DNA from: UBA11524 sp051883695
GTDB taxonomy: Bacteria; Bacillota; Clostridia; Christensenellales; Aristaeellaceae
DNA length: 17,398 nt
Assembly (NCBI GenBank): GCA_051883695.1
Contig: JBJEUF010000056.1
Coordinates: forward strand, 1 to 17,398
Direction of reading: 5' to 3'
In this document: piece after piece, positions 6,394 to 14,266 of the stretch
Layout: every line of letters starts with the position of its first letter
Numbering within the stretch: position 1 is the first letter of the stretch
Made by a program: the position numbers and the translations under genes
The notes under the pieces: model-generated
Told to the model about the DNA's origin: nothing
Databases searched by the model: none
Seen by the model: the letters and a program-made list of their open reading frames with translations, nothing else

Positions 6394-8217
6394 TCAGTGG
6401 ATATCGCCGTCGGCTTCGTAGGTGCCGTCGGCATTGGGCTGCTGGTAGCTGCCTGCGTCAGGCTGCGCGCCCATGTCCGGAGCGCCCTGCTGCTGGTACA
6501 GCTTGCCGAAGATGGTGTAGACCTTCTGGGTCATGGCTTCCATGGCGGGCTTGATCTCATCGGCCTTGCCGCCCTCGCGAACCTTCTTGAACGCGTCGAT
6601 CTCGCTCTGCACGGTGTTCTTGTCCTCGTCGGACAGCTTGTCGCCGTTCTCGCGCAGCTGCTTCTCCATCTCGTAGATCATGGAGTCGGCATGGTTGAGG
6701 GTCTCGACCTCCTCCTTGCGCTTCTTGTCCTGCTCGGCGTACATCTCGGCTTCCTTCACGCGCTGGTTGATCTCCTCCTCCGTCAGGTTGGAGGAAGCGG
6801 TGATGGTGATCTTCTGCTCGCGGCCGGTGGCCTTGTCCTTGGCGGACACGTTCACGATGCCGTTGGCGTCGATGGAGAAGGTGACCTCGATCTGCGGCAC
6901 GCCGCGGGGCGCGGGCGCGATGCCGTCCAGCATGAAGCGGCCCAGGGACTTGTTGTCGTAAGCCATCTGGCGCTCTCCCTGCAGCACGTTGATCTCCACG
7001 GTGGTCTGACCGTCAGCAGCGGTGGAGAACACCTGGGACTTGCTGGTGGGGATGGTGGTGTTGCGATCGATCAGGCGGGTGAAGATGTGGCCCTCGGTCT
7101 CCAGGCCCAGGGACAGGGGCGTCACGTCCAGCAGCAGCACGTCCTTGACCTCGCCGCCCAGAACGCCGCCCTGGATGGCAGCGCCCACCGCCACGCACTC
7201 ATCGGGGTTGATGCCCTTGAAGGGTTCCTTGCCGGTAACGCGCTTCACAGCGGCCTGCACGGCGGGGATACGGGTGGAGCCGCCCACGAGGATGACCTTG
7301 CTGATATCGTTGTAGGTCAGGCCGGCGTCCTTGAGTGCCTTCTCCATGGGGGTGATGGTCGCCTGCACCAGATCGGCGGTCAGCTCATCGAACTTGGCGC
7401 GGGTGATGGTCATGTCCAGATGCTTGGGGCCGGTCGCGTCGGCGGTGATGAAGGGCAGGTTGATGTTGACGGTGGTGGTGCCGCTCAGCTCGATCTTGGC
7501 CTTCTCGCACTCCTGCTTGAGGCGCTGGGCCGCGGTCAGGTCCTTGCGCAGGTCGATGCCGTTCTCGCGCTGGAACTGGTCGGCAACGTAGTTGATCAGG
7601 CGCTCGTCGAAATCGTCGCCGCCCAGACGGGTGTTGCCGTTGGTGGACAGCACCTCGAACACGCCGTCGCCGATGTCCAGGATGGACACGTCGAAGGTGC
7701 CGCCGCCCAGATCGTACACCAGAATCTTCTGGTTGCCGTCCTTCTCAAGGCCATAGGCCAGGGATGCGGCGGTCGGCTCGTTGATGATGCGCAGCACCTC
7801 CAGACCGGCGATGCGGCCCGCGTCCTTGGTGGCCTGACGCTGGGCGTCATTGAAGTAAGCGGGAACGGTGATGACGGCCTGGGTGACGGTTTCGCCCAGA
7901 TACGCCTCAGCGGTCTCCTTCATCTTGGTCAGGATCATGGCGGAGATATCCTGGGGCGTGTACTTCTTGCCGTCGATCTCGACGGTGTGGGAGGTGCCCA
8001 TCTCACGCTTGATGGAGATGACGGTACGGTTGGGGTTGGTCACAGCCTGACGCTTGGCGATCTGGCCCACCAGACGCTCGCCGTCCTTGGTGAAGCCCAC
8101 GATGGAGGGGGTGGTGCGGTTGCCTTCCGCGTTGGGGATGACGACGGGCTGACCGCCCTCCATTACGGCAACGCAGCTGTTGGTGGTACCCAGGTCAATA
8201 CCGATAATCTTGCTCAT
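6394..8217 (-). CDS. dnaK: Chaperone DnaK (Hsp70)
   Basis: A 607-residue ATP-dependent chaperone. It begins MSKIIGIDLGTTNSCVAVMEG, with the phosphate-1 motif at about 7-15. Further motifs: the DLGGGTFDVS phosphate-2 loop near 170, the VGGSTRIP adenosine motif near 305, and the VLLLDVTPLSLGLET linker near 360 leading into the substrate-binding domain and helical lid. The length is typical of Firmicutes, which lack the segment found in proteobacterial DnaK. The tail is rich in Gln, Gly and Asp and ends DGDIH rather than in an EEVD-like motif. The ribosome binding site AGGAG lies about 10 nt before the ATG. The gene follows grpE after 40 nt and precedes dnaJ after a hairpin-rich spacer. It should be under HrcA/CIRCE control through the operon promoter at 10038-10066. 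Confidence 0.98.
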   Translation of the reverse strand: MSKIIGIDLGTTNSCVAVMEGGQPVVIPNAEGNRTTPSIVGFTKDGERLVGQIAKRQAVTNPNRTVISIKREMGTSHTVEIDGKKYTPQDISAMILTKMKETAEAYLGETVTQAVITVPAYFNDAQRQATKDAGRIAGLEVLRIINEPTAASLAYGLEKDGNQKILVYDLGGGTFDVSILDIGDGVFEVLSTNGNTRLGGDDFDERLINYVADQFQRENGIDLRKDLTAAQRLKQECEKAKIELSGTTTVNINLPFITADATGPKHLDMTITRAKFDELTADLVQATITPMEKALKDAGLTYNDISKVILVGGSTRIPAVQAAVKRVTGKEPFKGINPDECVAVGAAIQGGVLGGEVKDVLLLDVTPLSLGLETEGHIFTRLIDRNTTIPTSKSQVFSTAADGQTTVEINVLQGERQMAYDNKSLGRFMLDGIAPAPRGVPQIEVTFSIDANGIVNVSAKDKATGREQKITITASSNLTEEEINQRVKEAEMYAEQDKKRKEEVETLNHADSMIYEMEKQLRENGDKLSDEDKNTVQSEIDAFKKVREGGKADEIKPAMEAMTQKVYTIFGKLYQQQGAPDMGAQPDAGSYQQPNADGTYEADGDIH

Positions 8218-8257
8218 AGCTCATTTCTCCTTTATATTCAGTCGTCAGAAATCCTTG

Positions 8258-8851
8258 TCAGTCAGCCACGACTTTGACCATCGCGGCGCGCAGCAGCGTG
8301 TCGCCCATCCGGTAGCCCTTCTGGAACACGGCGCAGACCGTGCCGGGCTCGCCCTCCTCGGCGGTTCCCTGCATCACGGCGTCCTCCACGTTGGGATCGA
8401 ACTTCTCTCCCACGCGGGCGATCGCCGTCACGCCCAGCTTTTCCAGCGCGGTGATCATCTGCTTGTGGGTCATTTCCAGACCCGTGCGGAGCGCGTCGCC
8501 CTCCGCCGCAGGAGCGGTCAGCGCGCGTTCCAGGTTATCCAGCACCGCCAGCATGGCCGTCACGACCATGCGCTGCCCCTCCGCATAGGCGTCCTTGCGG
8601 ACGGACTCGTTGCGGCGGCGGAAGTTGTCGAAGTCCGCCTGGGTGCGCTGGGCCATGGCGAGGTACTCATCCGCCCTGGCTGCGGCAGCCTGCAGCTCGG
8701 CGACGTCAATCGCCTCGGTTTCCCCGGCGGGCACTTCGCTCTCCCCGGCAGCCTCCGGTTCCTGTGCTATGTCCAGCTCCTGCTGGTCCAACTCCTGCTG
8801 GTTCAGTTCCTGTTCGTTCATCCGGCTCTTTCTGCCTTTCTTCTTAAACAT
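8258..8851 (-). CDS. grpE: Nucleotide exchange factor GrpE
   Basis: A 197-residue protein that releases ADP from DnaK. The N-terminal ~50 residues are acidic, Gln/Glu-rich and low in complexity, with a short QQELD tandem near 18-27. A long helix for dimerisation follows (about 50-105, including AQRTQADFDNFRRRNE), then the C-terminal beta domain with the family pattern GEKFDPNVEDAVMQ and VFQKGYRMGDTLLRAAMVKV. The ATG at 8849-8851 has AAGGA about 7-8 nt upstream. The gap to the hrcA stop is 20 nt, so the two are co-transcribed. Length and motifs are normal. Confidence 0.97.
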   Translation of the reverse strand: MFKKKGRKSRMNEQELNQQELDQQELDIAQEPEAAGESEVPAGETEAIDVAELQAAAARADEYLAMAQRTQADFDNFRRRNESVRKDAYAEGQRMVVTAMLAVLDNLERALTAPAAEGDALRTGLEMTHKQMITALEKLGVTAIARVGEKFDPNVEDAVMQGTAEEGEPGTVCAVFQKGYRMGDTLLRAAMVKVVAD

Positions 8852-8871
8852 TGTCGCTTCCTTTGATCCAG

Positions 8872-9915
8872 CTATTCGAGCTTCAGCGGCTCATCCTCCG
8901 AGGTGCCGAAGATCTGCGAGAGCTGGCGGCCCATGGTATTCATGATGGAGATCACGCGGCTGTACTGCATGCGCGTCGGGCCGATGACACCGATGGTGCC
9001 CTGCTGACCGTTGCCCGTGGTGTAGGTCATGGTCACGATGGAGCAGTCCTTCATCTCCGGCACGCCCGTTTCCGGGCCGATGCGCACGGTGAAGGCCATT
9101 TCCCCGTTCTGGCTGATGATGTCCGCGAGGCGGTCCCGCGTCTCCATCAGGCTCAGGAAGGAGCGCGCCTTCTCCATGTCGGAATACTCCGGGTAGCTGA
9201 GCATGTTCGATGTGCCGCCGATGGCCATGTGGGAGCAGCTGTCGTCCTCATGCTCGTGCATCACATGCCCGATGCCCTCCAACAGCTCGGACTGCAGCTT
9301 CATCCGCTGCATCAGCTGCGGCATCTGCTCCACGGCTTCGCTCAGCGTACGCCCCGAAAGCTCCCGGGTCAGCGTGCGGCTGATGCTGTAGAGCGCGTCG
9401 GCATCCAGATCCTCGCTCACGCGGATCACCGAATCCCTGACCACGCCCGCGTCCGTCACGATCACCACCAGCGCGGCGCTGTCCGCCACGGAAACCAGCT
9501 GGATGTTCCGGATGCGCGGCTGCGTTCCGGACGGCGGAAGCACCACAGCCGTGTAGTTCGTCAGATTGGACAGCACCTGCGCAGCGTGGTCGATCACATC
9601 CTCCATCTGGCGTGTGCGCCCGAGGAAATGCTCCCGGATCATCTGCTCGTTATCGCCCCGGAGCTTCCCGGTCTTCAGCAGCTGATCGACGTACAGCCGG
9701 TACGCCTTCGCCGAGGGGACACGGCCCGCCGACACGTGCGGCTGATCGAGATACCCCAGCTCCTCCAGATCGCTCATCTCGTTGCGGATGGTCGCCGAAG
9801 AAAGCCCCATGTCGTACTTCTTTGAGATCGTCCGCGAACCTACCGGCACGGCAGTCAGGATATAGTCGTCTATGATGGCCTGCAGGATGCGGAATTTCCG
9901 CTCATCCATTGCCAT
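8872..9915 (-). CDS. hrcA: Heat-shock repressor HrcA
   Basis: A repressor of about 347 residues that binds CIRCE and keeps the chaperone operon off until heat stress. The start at ATG 9913-9915 (MAMDERKFRILQAIIDDY) is preferred because GAGGTGA at 9924-9930 lies 8 nt upstream and other HrcA proteins begin at about this point. An ATG at 9948 would add 11 residues but has a poor ribosome binding site; the ATG at 9909 is also possible. The winged-helix domain spans about 1-75, with VGSRTISKKYDMGLSSATIRNEM and DLEELGYLDQPHVSAGRVPS. A central GAF-like domain follows, ending with VIGPTRMQYSRVISIMNTM near the C-terminus. It is the first gene of the operon, and CIRCE lies in its leader, so it represses itself. 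Confidence 0.96.
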   Translation of the reverse strand: MAMDERKFRILQAIIDDYILTAVPVGSRTISKKYDMGLSSATIRNEMSDLEELGYLDQPHVSAGRVPSAKAYRLYVDQLLKTGKLRGDNEQMIREHFLGRTRQMEDVIDHAAQVLSNLTNYTAVVLPPSGTQPRIRNIQLVSVADSAALVVIVTDAGVVRDSVIRVSEDLDADALYSISRTLTRELSGRTLSEAVEQMPQLMQRMKLQSELLEGIGHVMHEHEDDSCSHMAIGGTSNMLSYPEYSDMEKARSFLSLMETRDRLADIISQNGEMAFTVRIGPETGVPEMKDCSIVTMTYTTGNGQQGTIGVIGPTRMQYSRVISIMNTMGRQLSQIFGTSEDEPLKLE

Positions 9916-9923
9916 GCCCGCTG

Positions 9924-9930
9924 TCACCTC
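9924..9930 (-). promoter_or_regulatory. Ribosome binding site deciding the hrcA start
   Basis: GAGGTGA on the minus strand, 8 nt before the ATG at 9915. The upstream ATG at 9948 has only a weak GGGG nearby. Confidence 0.6.
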
Positions 9931-9999
9931 TTGTTCCTTGCGGTTCATGCCCCGGGTGTATGCGCGCCGGCAAGAGTGGCGCTTCGCCCGGGGGTGTTG

Positions 10000-10026
10000 T
10001 TAGCACTCACTCAAAGCGAGTGCTAA
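10000..10026 (-). promoter_or_regulatory. CIRCE operator (HrcA binding site)
   Basis: TTAGCACTC, nine bases, GAGTGCTAA: a perfect match to the canonical inverted repeat. It lies just downstream of the predicted transcription start of hrcA, where bound HrcA would block the promoter. Confidence 0.97.
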
Positions 10027-10037
10027 TCACAGTTGAT

Positions 10038-10066
10038 AATATACCCCTGTCGCGCCGCTTTGTCAA
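10038..10066 (-). promoter_or_regulatory. Sigma-A promoter of the heat-shock operon
   Basis: On the minus strand, TTGACA (plus 10061-10066) and TATATT (plus 10038-10043) are 17 nt apart. Transcription would start near 10031, a few bases before CIRCE, and the hrcA leader would be about 115 nt. Confidence 0.9.
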
Positions 10067-10081
10067 GAGGGTGACAGGGGT
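10043..10081 (+). repeat. Inverted repeat around the hrcA -35 box; terminator-like on the plus strand
   Basis: ACCCCTGTC (10043-10051) and GACAGGGGT (10073-10081) form a perfect 9-bp inverted repeat with a 21-nt loop that contains the -35 box. On the plus strand it is followed by TTTTT (10081-10085), so it could end antisense transcription. It could also be a protein site over the promoter. No plus-strand gene ends here. Confidence 0.45.
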
Positions 10082-10164
10082 TTTTCGATGAAATTTTGAT
10101 GAGAAGCGGCGGATGGCTTCTTCCCCAGCGTCTCCAGCCGGATCAGCCGCCATGCGCGGCGGAC

Positions 10165-11070
10165 TTATTTGTCATCGTAGGAAAAGTTCTCCAGCGGATC
10201 GACGCCATAGGAGATATCCAGGTTGCCGGAGCGGATAAAGCCGCGCACCCTCTGCCCGTTGACGGTCGTTTCCACATAGTCCCATGCGTACCGGTTATAG
10301 AAGCTGGTCAGATAGGTCACGCTGCTGCCGGCACGGAGGTTGACGATGGCGGTATTGCTCCGGGCCGGATCGTCCGTCAGAGAGCAGCCCGTCCGAACGG
10401 TTGCCGGATTGTAGTCGAAGGTCAGGCTCGTATTCACCGGCACGCCGCCGCGCACCTGATTGGCATTGATATAGCCCACACGGACGGAGCCGTTGTTGGT
10501 CTCGTACATCACCAGCAGCCAGTTTCCGTCCCAGCCGGCAGTGTATATCGCGCCGTTCGTGCTGACCGCTGCTTTGCCGTTGGCGCCGCGCCAGGAAGAG
10601 GTGGACGGCGCAGAGTAGACCGGCAGGCTCTGGTCGCCGCGCAGCCGTACATATTCAAAGCCCTGCAGGGTATCGAAGCCCGTTGAGAACGAATCCCAGA
10701 TGGATAAGCCGTAATCATTGTACCTCTTCGCCGCGCGGACCTCCTTGATGAGCTCGTAATTGTACCATTCTATGTCGCTCAGCTGCGGATAGCAGGCGAC
10801 CTCATTGCGAGGATCGGCGTTGGGCGTATACCAGGGCATCGTCCGGAAATAGTTGTCGTAATTCTTGCCGGGGATGAAGTTGTAGCCATGGCGGGCAAAA
10901 ATCTCGTTGAAGGCATAGCCCAGGGATTCATAGTCCCACAAGTCCACCTCCTCCCAGGTCAGCTTTCGCCTGTCGCTGTCGGGCAGCACATACATGCGAT
11001 CCGCCAGCGCACCCGCGGTCAGCAAAAGAGCCAGCAAAGCCGCCACAACACACAGAAACGTCCTTCTCAT
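10165..11070 (-). CDS. Secreted YARHG-domain protein with two SH3-like regions
   Basis: A 301-residue exported protein of unknown role. The start at ATG 11068-11070 is chosen because GGGAGG lies 7 nt upstream; the ATG two codons earlier is only 1 nt from it. Residues 1-23 form a Sec signal, MRRTFLCVVAALLALLLTAG then ALA. Residues about 36-84 fit the YARHG domain: LTWEEVDLWDYESLGYAFNE, then IFARHGYNF and YFRTMPWYTPN. Two regions look like bacterial SH3-type repeats: about 146-206 (LPVYSAPSTSSW to VGYINANQV) and about 215-285 (a second strand-rich part ending RVRGFIRSGNL). YARHG proteins of Clostridia are usually extracellular and are suspected of cell-wall binding. It has its own promoter and no clear terminator before the hrcA promoter. 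Confidence 0.8.
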   Translation of the reverse strand: MRRTFLCVVAALLALLLTAGALADRMYVLPDSDRRKLTWEEVDLWDYESLGYAFNEIFARHGYNFIPGKNYDNYFRTMPWYTPNADPRNEVACYPQLSDIEWYNYELIKEVRAAKRYNDYGLSIWDSFSTGFDTLQGFEYVRLRGDQSLPVYSAPSTSSWRGANGKAAVSTNGAIYTAGWDGNWLLVMYETNNGSVRVGYINANQVRGGVPVNTSLTFDYNPATVRTGCSLTDDPARSNTAIVNLRAGSSVTYLTSFYNRYAWDYVETTVNGQRVRGFIRSGNLDISYGVDPLENFSYDDK

Positions 11071-11108
11071 ATTCATACCTCCCTTTCCTGATTGCCGTTC
11101 TTGGATGG

Positions 11109-11138
11109 AGTATACATCGAGCAACCAGATGCTGTCAA
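11109..11138 (-). promoter_or_regulatory. Promoter of the YARHG-domain gene
   Basis: On the minus strand, TTGACA (plus 11133-11138) and TATACT (plus 11109-11114) are 18 nt apart. The start of transcription would lie about 30 nt upstream of the ATG at 11070. Confidence 0.8.
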
Positions 11139-11247
11139 TGATAAGAACGAATCTGAAAAGGCTTTTCATGCCGCCTGCATCAAATCAATACAGGTCTGCT
11201 GAAGGTATTCCGTAGCGGGACGCAGGTTGCCGGGCGTTTGACGGTGC

Positions 11248-12423
11248 TCAATCCATCGTCAGACGGTAGGCTGTGGCGTAGTCCTGATGGAGCCATACGG
11301 TGGCACTCGCGTCCTGCGCGTTGTAGATCACGCTGTACTGCGTCATGGAGGTCGCCTCCGTGCCCGGATCCTGCGCCGCGACGCTGAGAATGCGCATAGC
11401 CTGCGCTTCCGTCATCCGCGTCACATAATCCTCCCGGGTGAAATCAATGTAGCGCTCCAGCGCACAGACCATCCCGGCAAAGCGGTGATAGCCGTGGCCG
11501 TAGCCATAACGGTATTCCCGCACGGTGTTGCCCAGCGTGATCGCCTTCTCCGTGCAGACGCCGTCCTGATAGCGATCCTCGGCGTCGTCATAGCCCACAT
11601 AGAAGTTCGTCACGGCGTTGGTATCGGTGACGGTCAGCTGCTGATACCGCCATTCCAGCACGACGGAAGCGCCCGTGGCATCCGTAACGAAGATATGGAA
11701 ATCCATGCCGCCGGTATTCCTGACATTGTACGCCTGTGCCAGGGCAATCGCTTCCTCCACCGTGGCGCAGCTGTCAAGGATGTAGCGCGCCAGCACCGAA
11801 TGCGCAACGCTGACCTTGCCGGGCGCCTGCTGATCCACGGCGGTCTCGCCGTCCCTGACATCCAGCTTCAGGATGGAAACGGTCACGCCCTTTTCGTTGA
11901 TACCGTCCACGCAGAGATACGGGAGCAGCACAGCCAGCGAGGTGTCCGTCCTGCCGTCATCCAGCACGCCGGCATAGTAGGCGCCGCCCGCCAGGCTGAG
12001 CCAGCAGGCATCCGCAATGCCGACGGATTTGTATTTTCCCTCCGGGGCGCAGCGAACCGCCACATTCAGGCCGGTATATGCACCGTCGGGATCCCTGTGC
12101 CGGTAATCGTAGTTTCTGGCCGTCAGGAAGCTATCGCCCGTTTCGTTCCAGGTGGCAAACGCGGAGCAGCCCGCGTCGTATGCGCCGAATTTCTCCAGCA
12201 GCGTGGTGAATACGGGATTGCCGTAGTAGTCGTAATCACAGTGCATCTCATAGAGCATGCCCGCTTCATCGACGCGCGTCAGGGTATCCAGCGCTGCGGA
12301 CATCTCTCCGTTCAGCCATGCAGCGGCATGCGGATTGACGGAACGGTTTTCCGCGCAGGCCGTGCTGAGGAGGCAGACCAGGGCAACGATGAGAACCACG
12401 AGGGCAGCTGCATTTTTCTTCAC
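11248..12423 (-). CDS. Exported C-N hydrolase of the choloylglycine hydrolase/penicillin V acylase type (Ntn fold)
   Basis: A 391-residue protein starting at GTG 12421-12423, with AAAGGA about 8 nt upstream; the frame extends to 12501 without support. Residues 1-24 form a signal sequence ending STACAEN; signal peptidase I cleavage or a poor lipobox are both possible. The hydrolase core begins GCSAFATWNETGDSF, with Cys86 as the likely nucleophile. RNYDY (103-107) and DGINEKG (173-179) match the conserved Arg/Asp and Asn regions of bile-salt hydrolases and related acylases. In most such enzymes Cys is residue 1 or 2 after Met. Here about 60 residues lie between the signal and Cys86, so cleavage at Gly85-Cys86 would be needed to free the catalytic amine, as in acid ceramidase-like relatives. 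The substrate is unknown. It is last in the TetR/Cys-rich group, 87 nt after its neighbour. Confidence 0.75.
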   Translation of the reverse strand: MKKNAAALVVLIVALVCLLSTACAENRSVNPHAAAWLNGEMSAALDTLTRVDEAGMLYEMHCDYDYYGNPVFTTLLEKFGAYDAGCSAFATWNETGDSFLTARNYDYRHRDPDGAYTGLNVAVRCAPEGKYKSVGIADACWLSLAGGAYYAGVLDDGRTDTSLAVLLPYLCVDGINEKGVTVSILKLDVRDGETAVDQQAPGKVSVAHSVLARYILDSCATVEEAIALAQAYNVRNTGGMDFHIFVTDATGASVVLEWRYQQLTVTDTNAVTNFYVGYDDAEDRYQDGVCTEKAITLGNTVREYRYGYGHGYHRFAGMVCALERYIDFTREDYVTRMTEAQAMRILSVAAQDPGTEATSMTQYSVIYNAQDASATVWLHQDYATAYRLTMD

Positions 12424-12457
12424 AGGAATCGTCCTTTCTTCAATCCTGACAGTCTTC

Positions 12458-12498
12458 CCCCGATCCTCCCTCCGGGCGAACCGAAGCGAGGATCGGGG
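12458..12498 (-). repeat. Strong hairpin between the Cys-rich gene and the hydrolase gene
   Basis: CCCCGATCCTC (12458-12468) and GAGGATCGGGG (12488-12498) form a perfect 11-bp stem with a 19-nt loop. On the minus strand the following bases are GAAGACTG, without a T-run. It could be a weak or factor-assisted terminator, or an mRNA stabiliser reducing hydrolase expression relative to the upstream genes. Confidence 0.6.
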
Positions 12499-12510
12499 CA
12501 TGGAACGGGT

Positions 12511-14208
12511 TTACGCCACCGGCACCAGGCGAATCACCCGCACGGCGGACGGCGAATCGGTGAAGTCCAGCACGAAGGTGGCTTCCTCCTTGTGCACGTC
12601 GAAGGTCAGCTCCGTTTCCGTGCCGTCTGCGGCAAGCAGGCGGAGCGCATAGCCCTCCAGCCATTCGGCAGGCAGGCTGACCTTCACCTGACCGGTGGGC
12701 TTGGTCAGACAACCGGCGCTCTCGAACGCCACGCTCATCACCGCTTCGCCGCCGGACAGCACGCCCACGCGCACGACAACCTCCCCGCCGGGAAGCGTCC
12801 GGGTCAGGGCGGCTGCCCTTGCGCCCTCAGCCATCGTCAGGCGCGTGCCGTCGTTCACCTCGCCGCACACGGGGCAGAGGGTGAACTCCGCGACCGGATC
12901 GCCGTTCAGCTGATAGGTGAAGGGTGCGCAGGGCACGGTTCTGCGGTAGCCGCAGCCGTAGCGGCAGGTCGCCGAATGCGTGCCGTCGGCGTTGGGCGTC
13001 CATTCGCCGTACCAATGCACCAGCGTGCCCTTCTCAGCGAAGGTGGTGTAGGTGCAACCCTCGCGCCGGCAGGCTTCGTAGGCATCCCAGCCGGTCTTGT
13101 AACAGGTGGGAGCCTGCGCATCATGGGATTCGAGGTCGTGGGCATCCGGGTCGGGGTCGCCGTAATTGCTCTCGCAATCTCCGCAATAGGCCCCGCTGAC
13201 GCAGGTCGCGGCGGTGGTTTCCGTGTGGGCTTCGGGCGTTCCCGTGACCGAATGCTTACAGATGCTGTAGGTTGTCGTTGGCGTATGCTGGGTTTCGGAG
13301 GTCTTTGCATAGGTGGTTGTGGGCGTGCCGACGTGGCCGTCCGGGTCGGGATCGCCGTAGCTGCTCTTGCACACAGCGCAATAGGCCGCATCAGTGCAGG
13401 TGGCGGCGGCGGTCTGCGTATGGTCTGTGGATTCCCCGTCGACCGTATGATCGCAGACAGTATAGGTGATCTTTGCCGTGTGCTGGGTTTCGGAGGTTTT
13501 TACATAAGTGGTCATGGTTTCGCCCACATGGTTGTTGGGGTCGGGGTCGCCGTAGTTACTCTTGCAAAGACTGCAATACGCCGGAGAGATGCAATCCGCC
13601 TGGTTTTCTTCGTGCTTTGTCGTAGCTTGATTGCCTGTCTTTTCCCCACAGGCGGTGCAGGTTTCGATCCTTTTGTGGAAGGACTCGTCATATTTTTCAT
13701 ACGTGTACGTGAAGGGGCCTGCGTGGTTTGTCGTGTCCCTGTAGGTTGCCTGGCATTTACTGCACTTCGCCGATGTGACGCAGTTCGCGTTGCCTTCATG
13801 CGGCTCGGATTCGGATGTGCCGCAATCTGCGTTCTGGCAGATGCGGTAATGCAGATTTGACGGGAGATTTGGCAGCCACGGGAGATTTGGCTGCCACGCA
13901 CCCCAGTTGTGCTCCGCCGGAGCGCCATAGTTGCTCTTGCAAACATCGCAATAAGCTGCCGACTGGCAGGTCGCAGCTATGGATTCGGTGTGGCGTGAAC
14001 CGATGACCTGTCCGGCATTTTTGCATACTGTACATTGTATGCGTTGTACGTGATAAGTCGAGTCAGAGTATTCATATGTATCGGACACGATGCCGGTACG
14101 TTCCGCATGGCATGTGAAGCAGAAAAAATCAAACTCTTTCTCCGCCAGCGTCACGCTGGGGATGAGCAGCAGCGCCAGCACCGCCAGCGTAATCCACCAT
14201 TTCTTCAT
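12511..14208 (-). CDS. Secreted Cys/His-rich repeat protein, five-module paralogue
   Basis: A 565-residue exported protein of unknown function. The start at ATG 14206-14208 is chosen because AGGAGG lies 8 nt upstream; the ATG two codons earlier is too close. A signal peptide spans about 1-22 (MKKWWITLAVLALLLIPSVT). Five Cys-rich modules of about 55-65 residues follow (about 45-100, 101-162, 163-227, 228-292, 293-357). The best conserved unit is ATCxxAAYCxxCKSNYGDPDP with a closing His; modules 4 and 5 are the most alike and also share the segment KTSETQH. After that come a Cys-rich segment (358-455: CRREGC, CRYGCGY, CPVCGE) and a strand-rich C-terminal domain (about 470-565). Cys pairs suggest metal binding or disulfides. 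One CFTCH motif (30-34) alone does not make a cytochrome. The last ~215 residues are nearly identical to those of the upstream paralogue. Confidence 0.8.
   Translation of the reverse strand: MKKWWITLAVLALLLIPSVTLAEKEFDFFCFTCHAERTGIVSDTYEYSDSTYHVQRIQCTVCKNAGQVIGSRHTESIAATCQSAAYCDVCKSNYGAPAEHNWGAWQPNLPWLPNLPSNLHYRICQNADCGTSESEPHEGNANCVTSAKCSKCQATYRDTTNHAGPFTYTYEKYDESFHKRIETCTACGEKTGNQATTKHEENQADCISPAYCSLCKSNYGDPDPNNHVGETMTTYVKTSETQHTAKITYTVCDHTVDGESTDHTQTAAATCTDAAYCAVCKSSYGDPDPDGHVGTPTTTYAKTSETQHTPTTTYSICKHSVTGTPEAHTETTAATCVSGAYCGDCESNYGDPDPDAHDLESHDAQAPTCYKTGWDAYEACRREGCTYTTFAEKGTLVHWYGEWTPNADGTHSATCRYGCGYRRTVPCAPFTYQLNGDPVAEFTLCPVCGEVNDGTRLTMAEGARAAALTRTLPGGEVVVRVGVLSGGEAVMSVAFESAGCLTKPTGQVKVSLPAEWLEGYALRLLAADGTETELTFDVHKEEATFVLDFTDSPSAVRVIRLVPVA
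12521..13167. repeat. Long direct repeat, copy 1 (3' part of the Cys-rich gene)
   Basis: About 647 bp that matches 14277-14923 at a constant offset of 1756 nt, with six mismatches counted by eye. Roughly 490 consecutive positions in the middle show none. The match stops abruptly inside the coding region, at the codons for SNYG/ENYG. This indicates recent duplication or gene conversion. Confidence 0.9.
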
Positions 14209-14266
14209 GTTCATGTCCTCCTGTTCGCTTTGATTGAATGGTTCTCTCCCCGGCGGCGGGGTCGCC

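Noticed and set aside
6144..6434. Minus-strand frame of 96 codons between dnaK and dnaJ
   Set aside because: It overlaps the dnaK 3' end and the hairpin cluster, has no good ribosome binding site, and its sequence is explained by the repeats.
6397..8277. Plus-strand open frame of 626 codons opposite dnaK
   Set aside because: Exact antisense shadow of dnaK; no ribosome binding site or recognisable domain.
11287..13860. Plus-strand open frame of 857 codons opposite the hydrolase and Cys-rich genes
   Set aside because: It spans two genes and their spacer on the other strand and has an antisense-type composition. The minus-strand genes have signal peptides, conserved motifs and ribosome binding sites.
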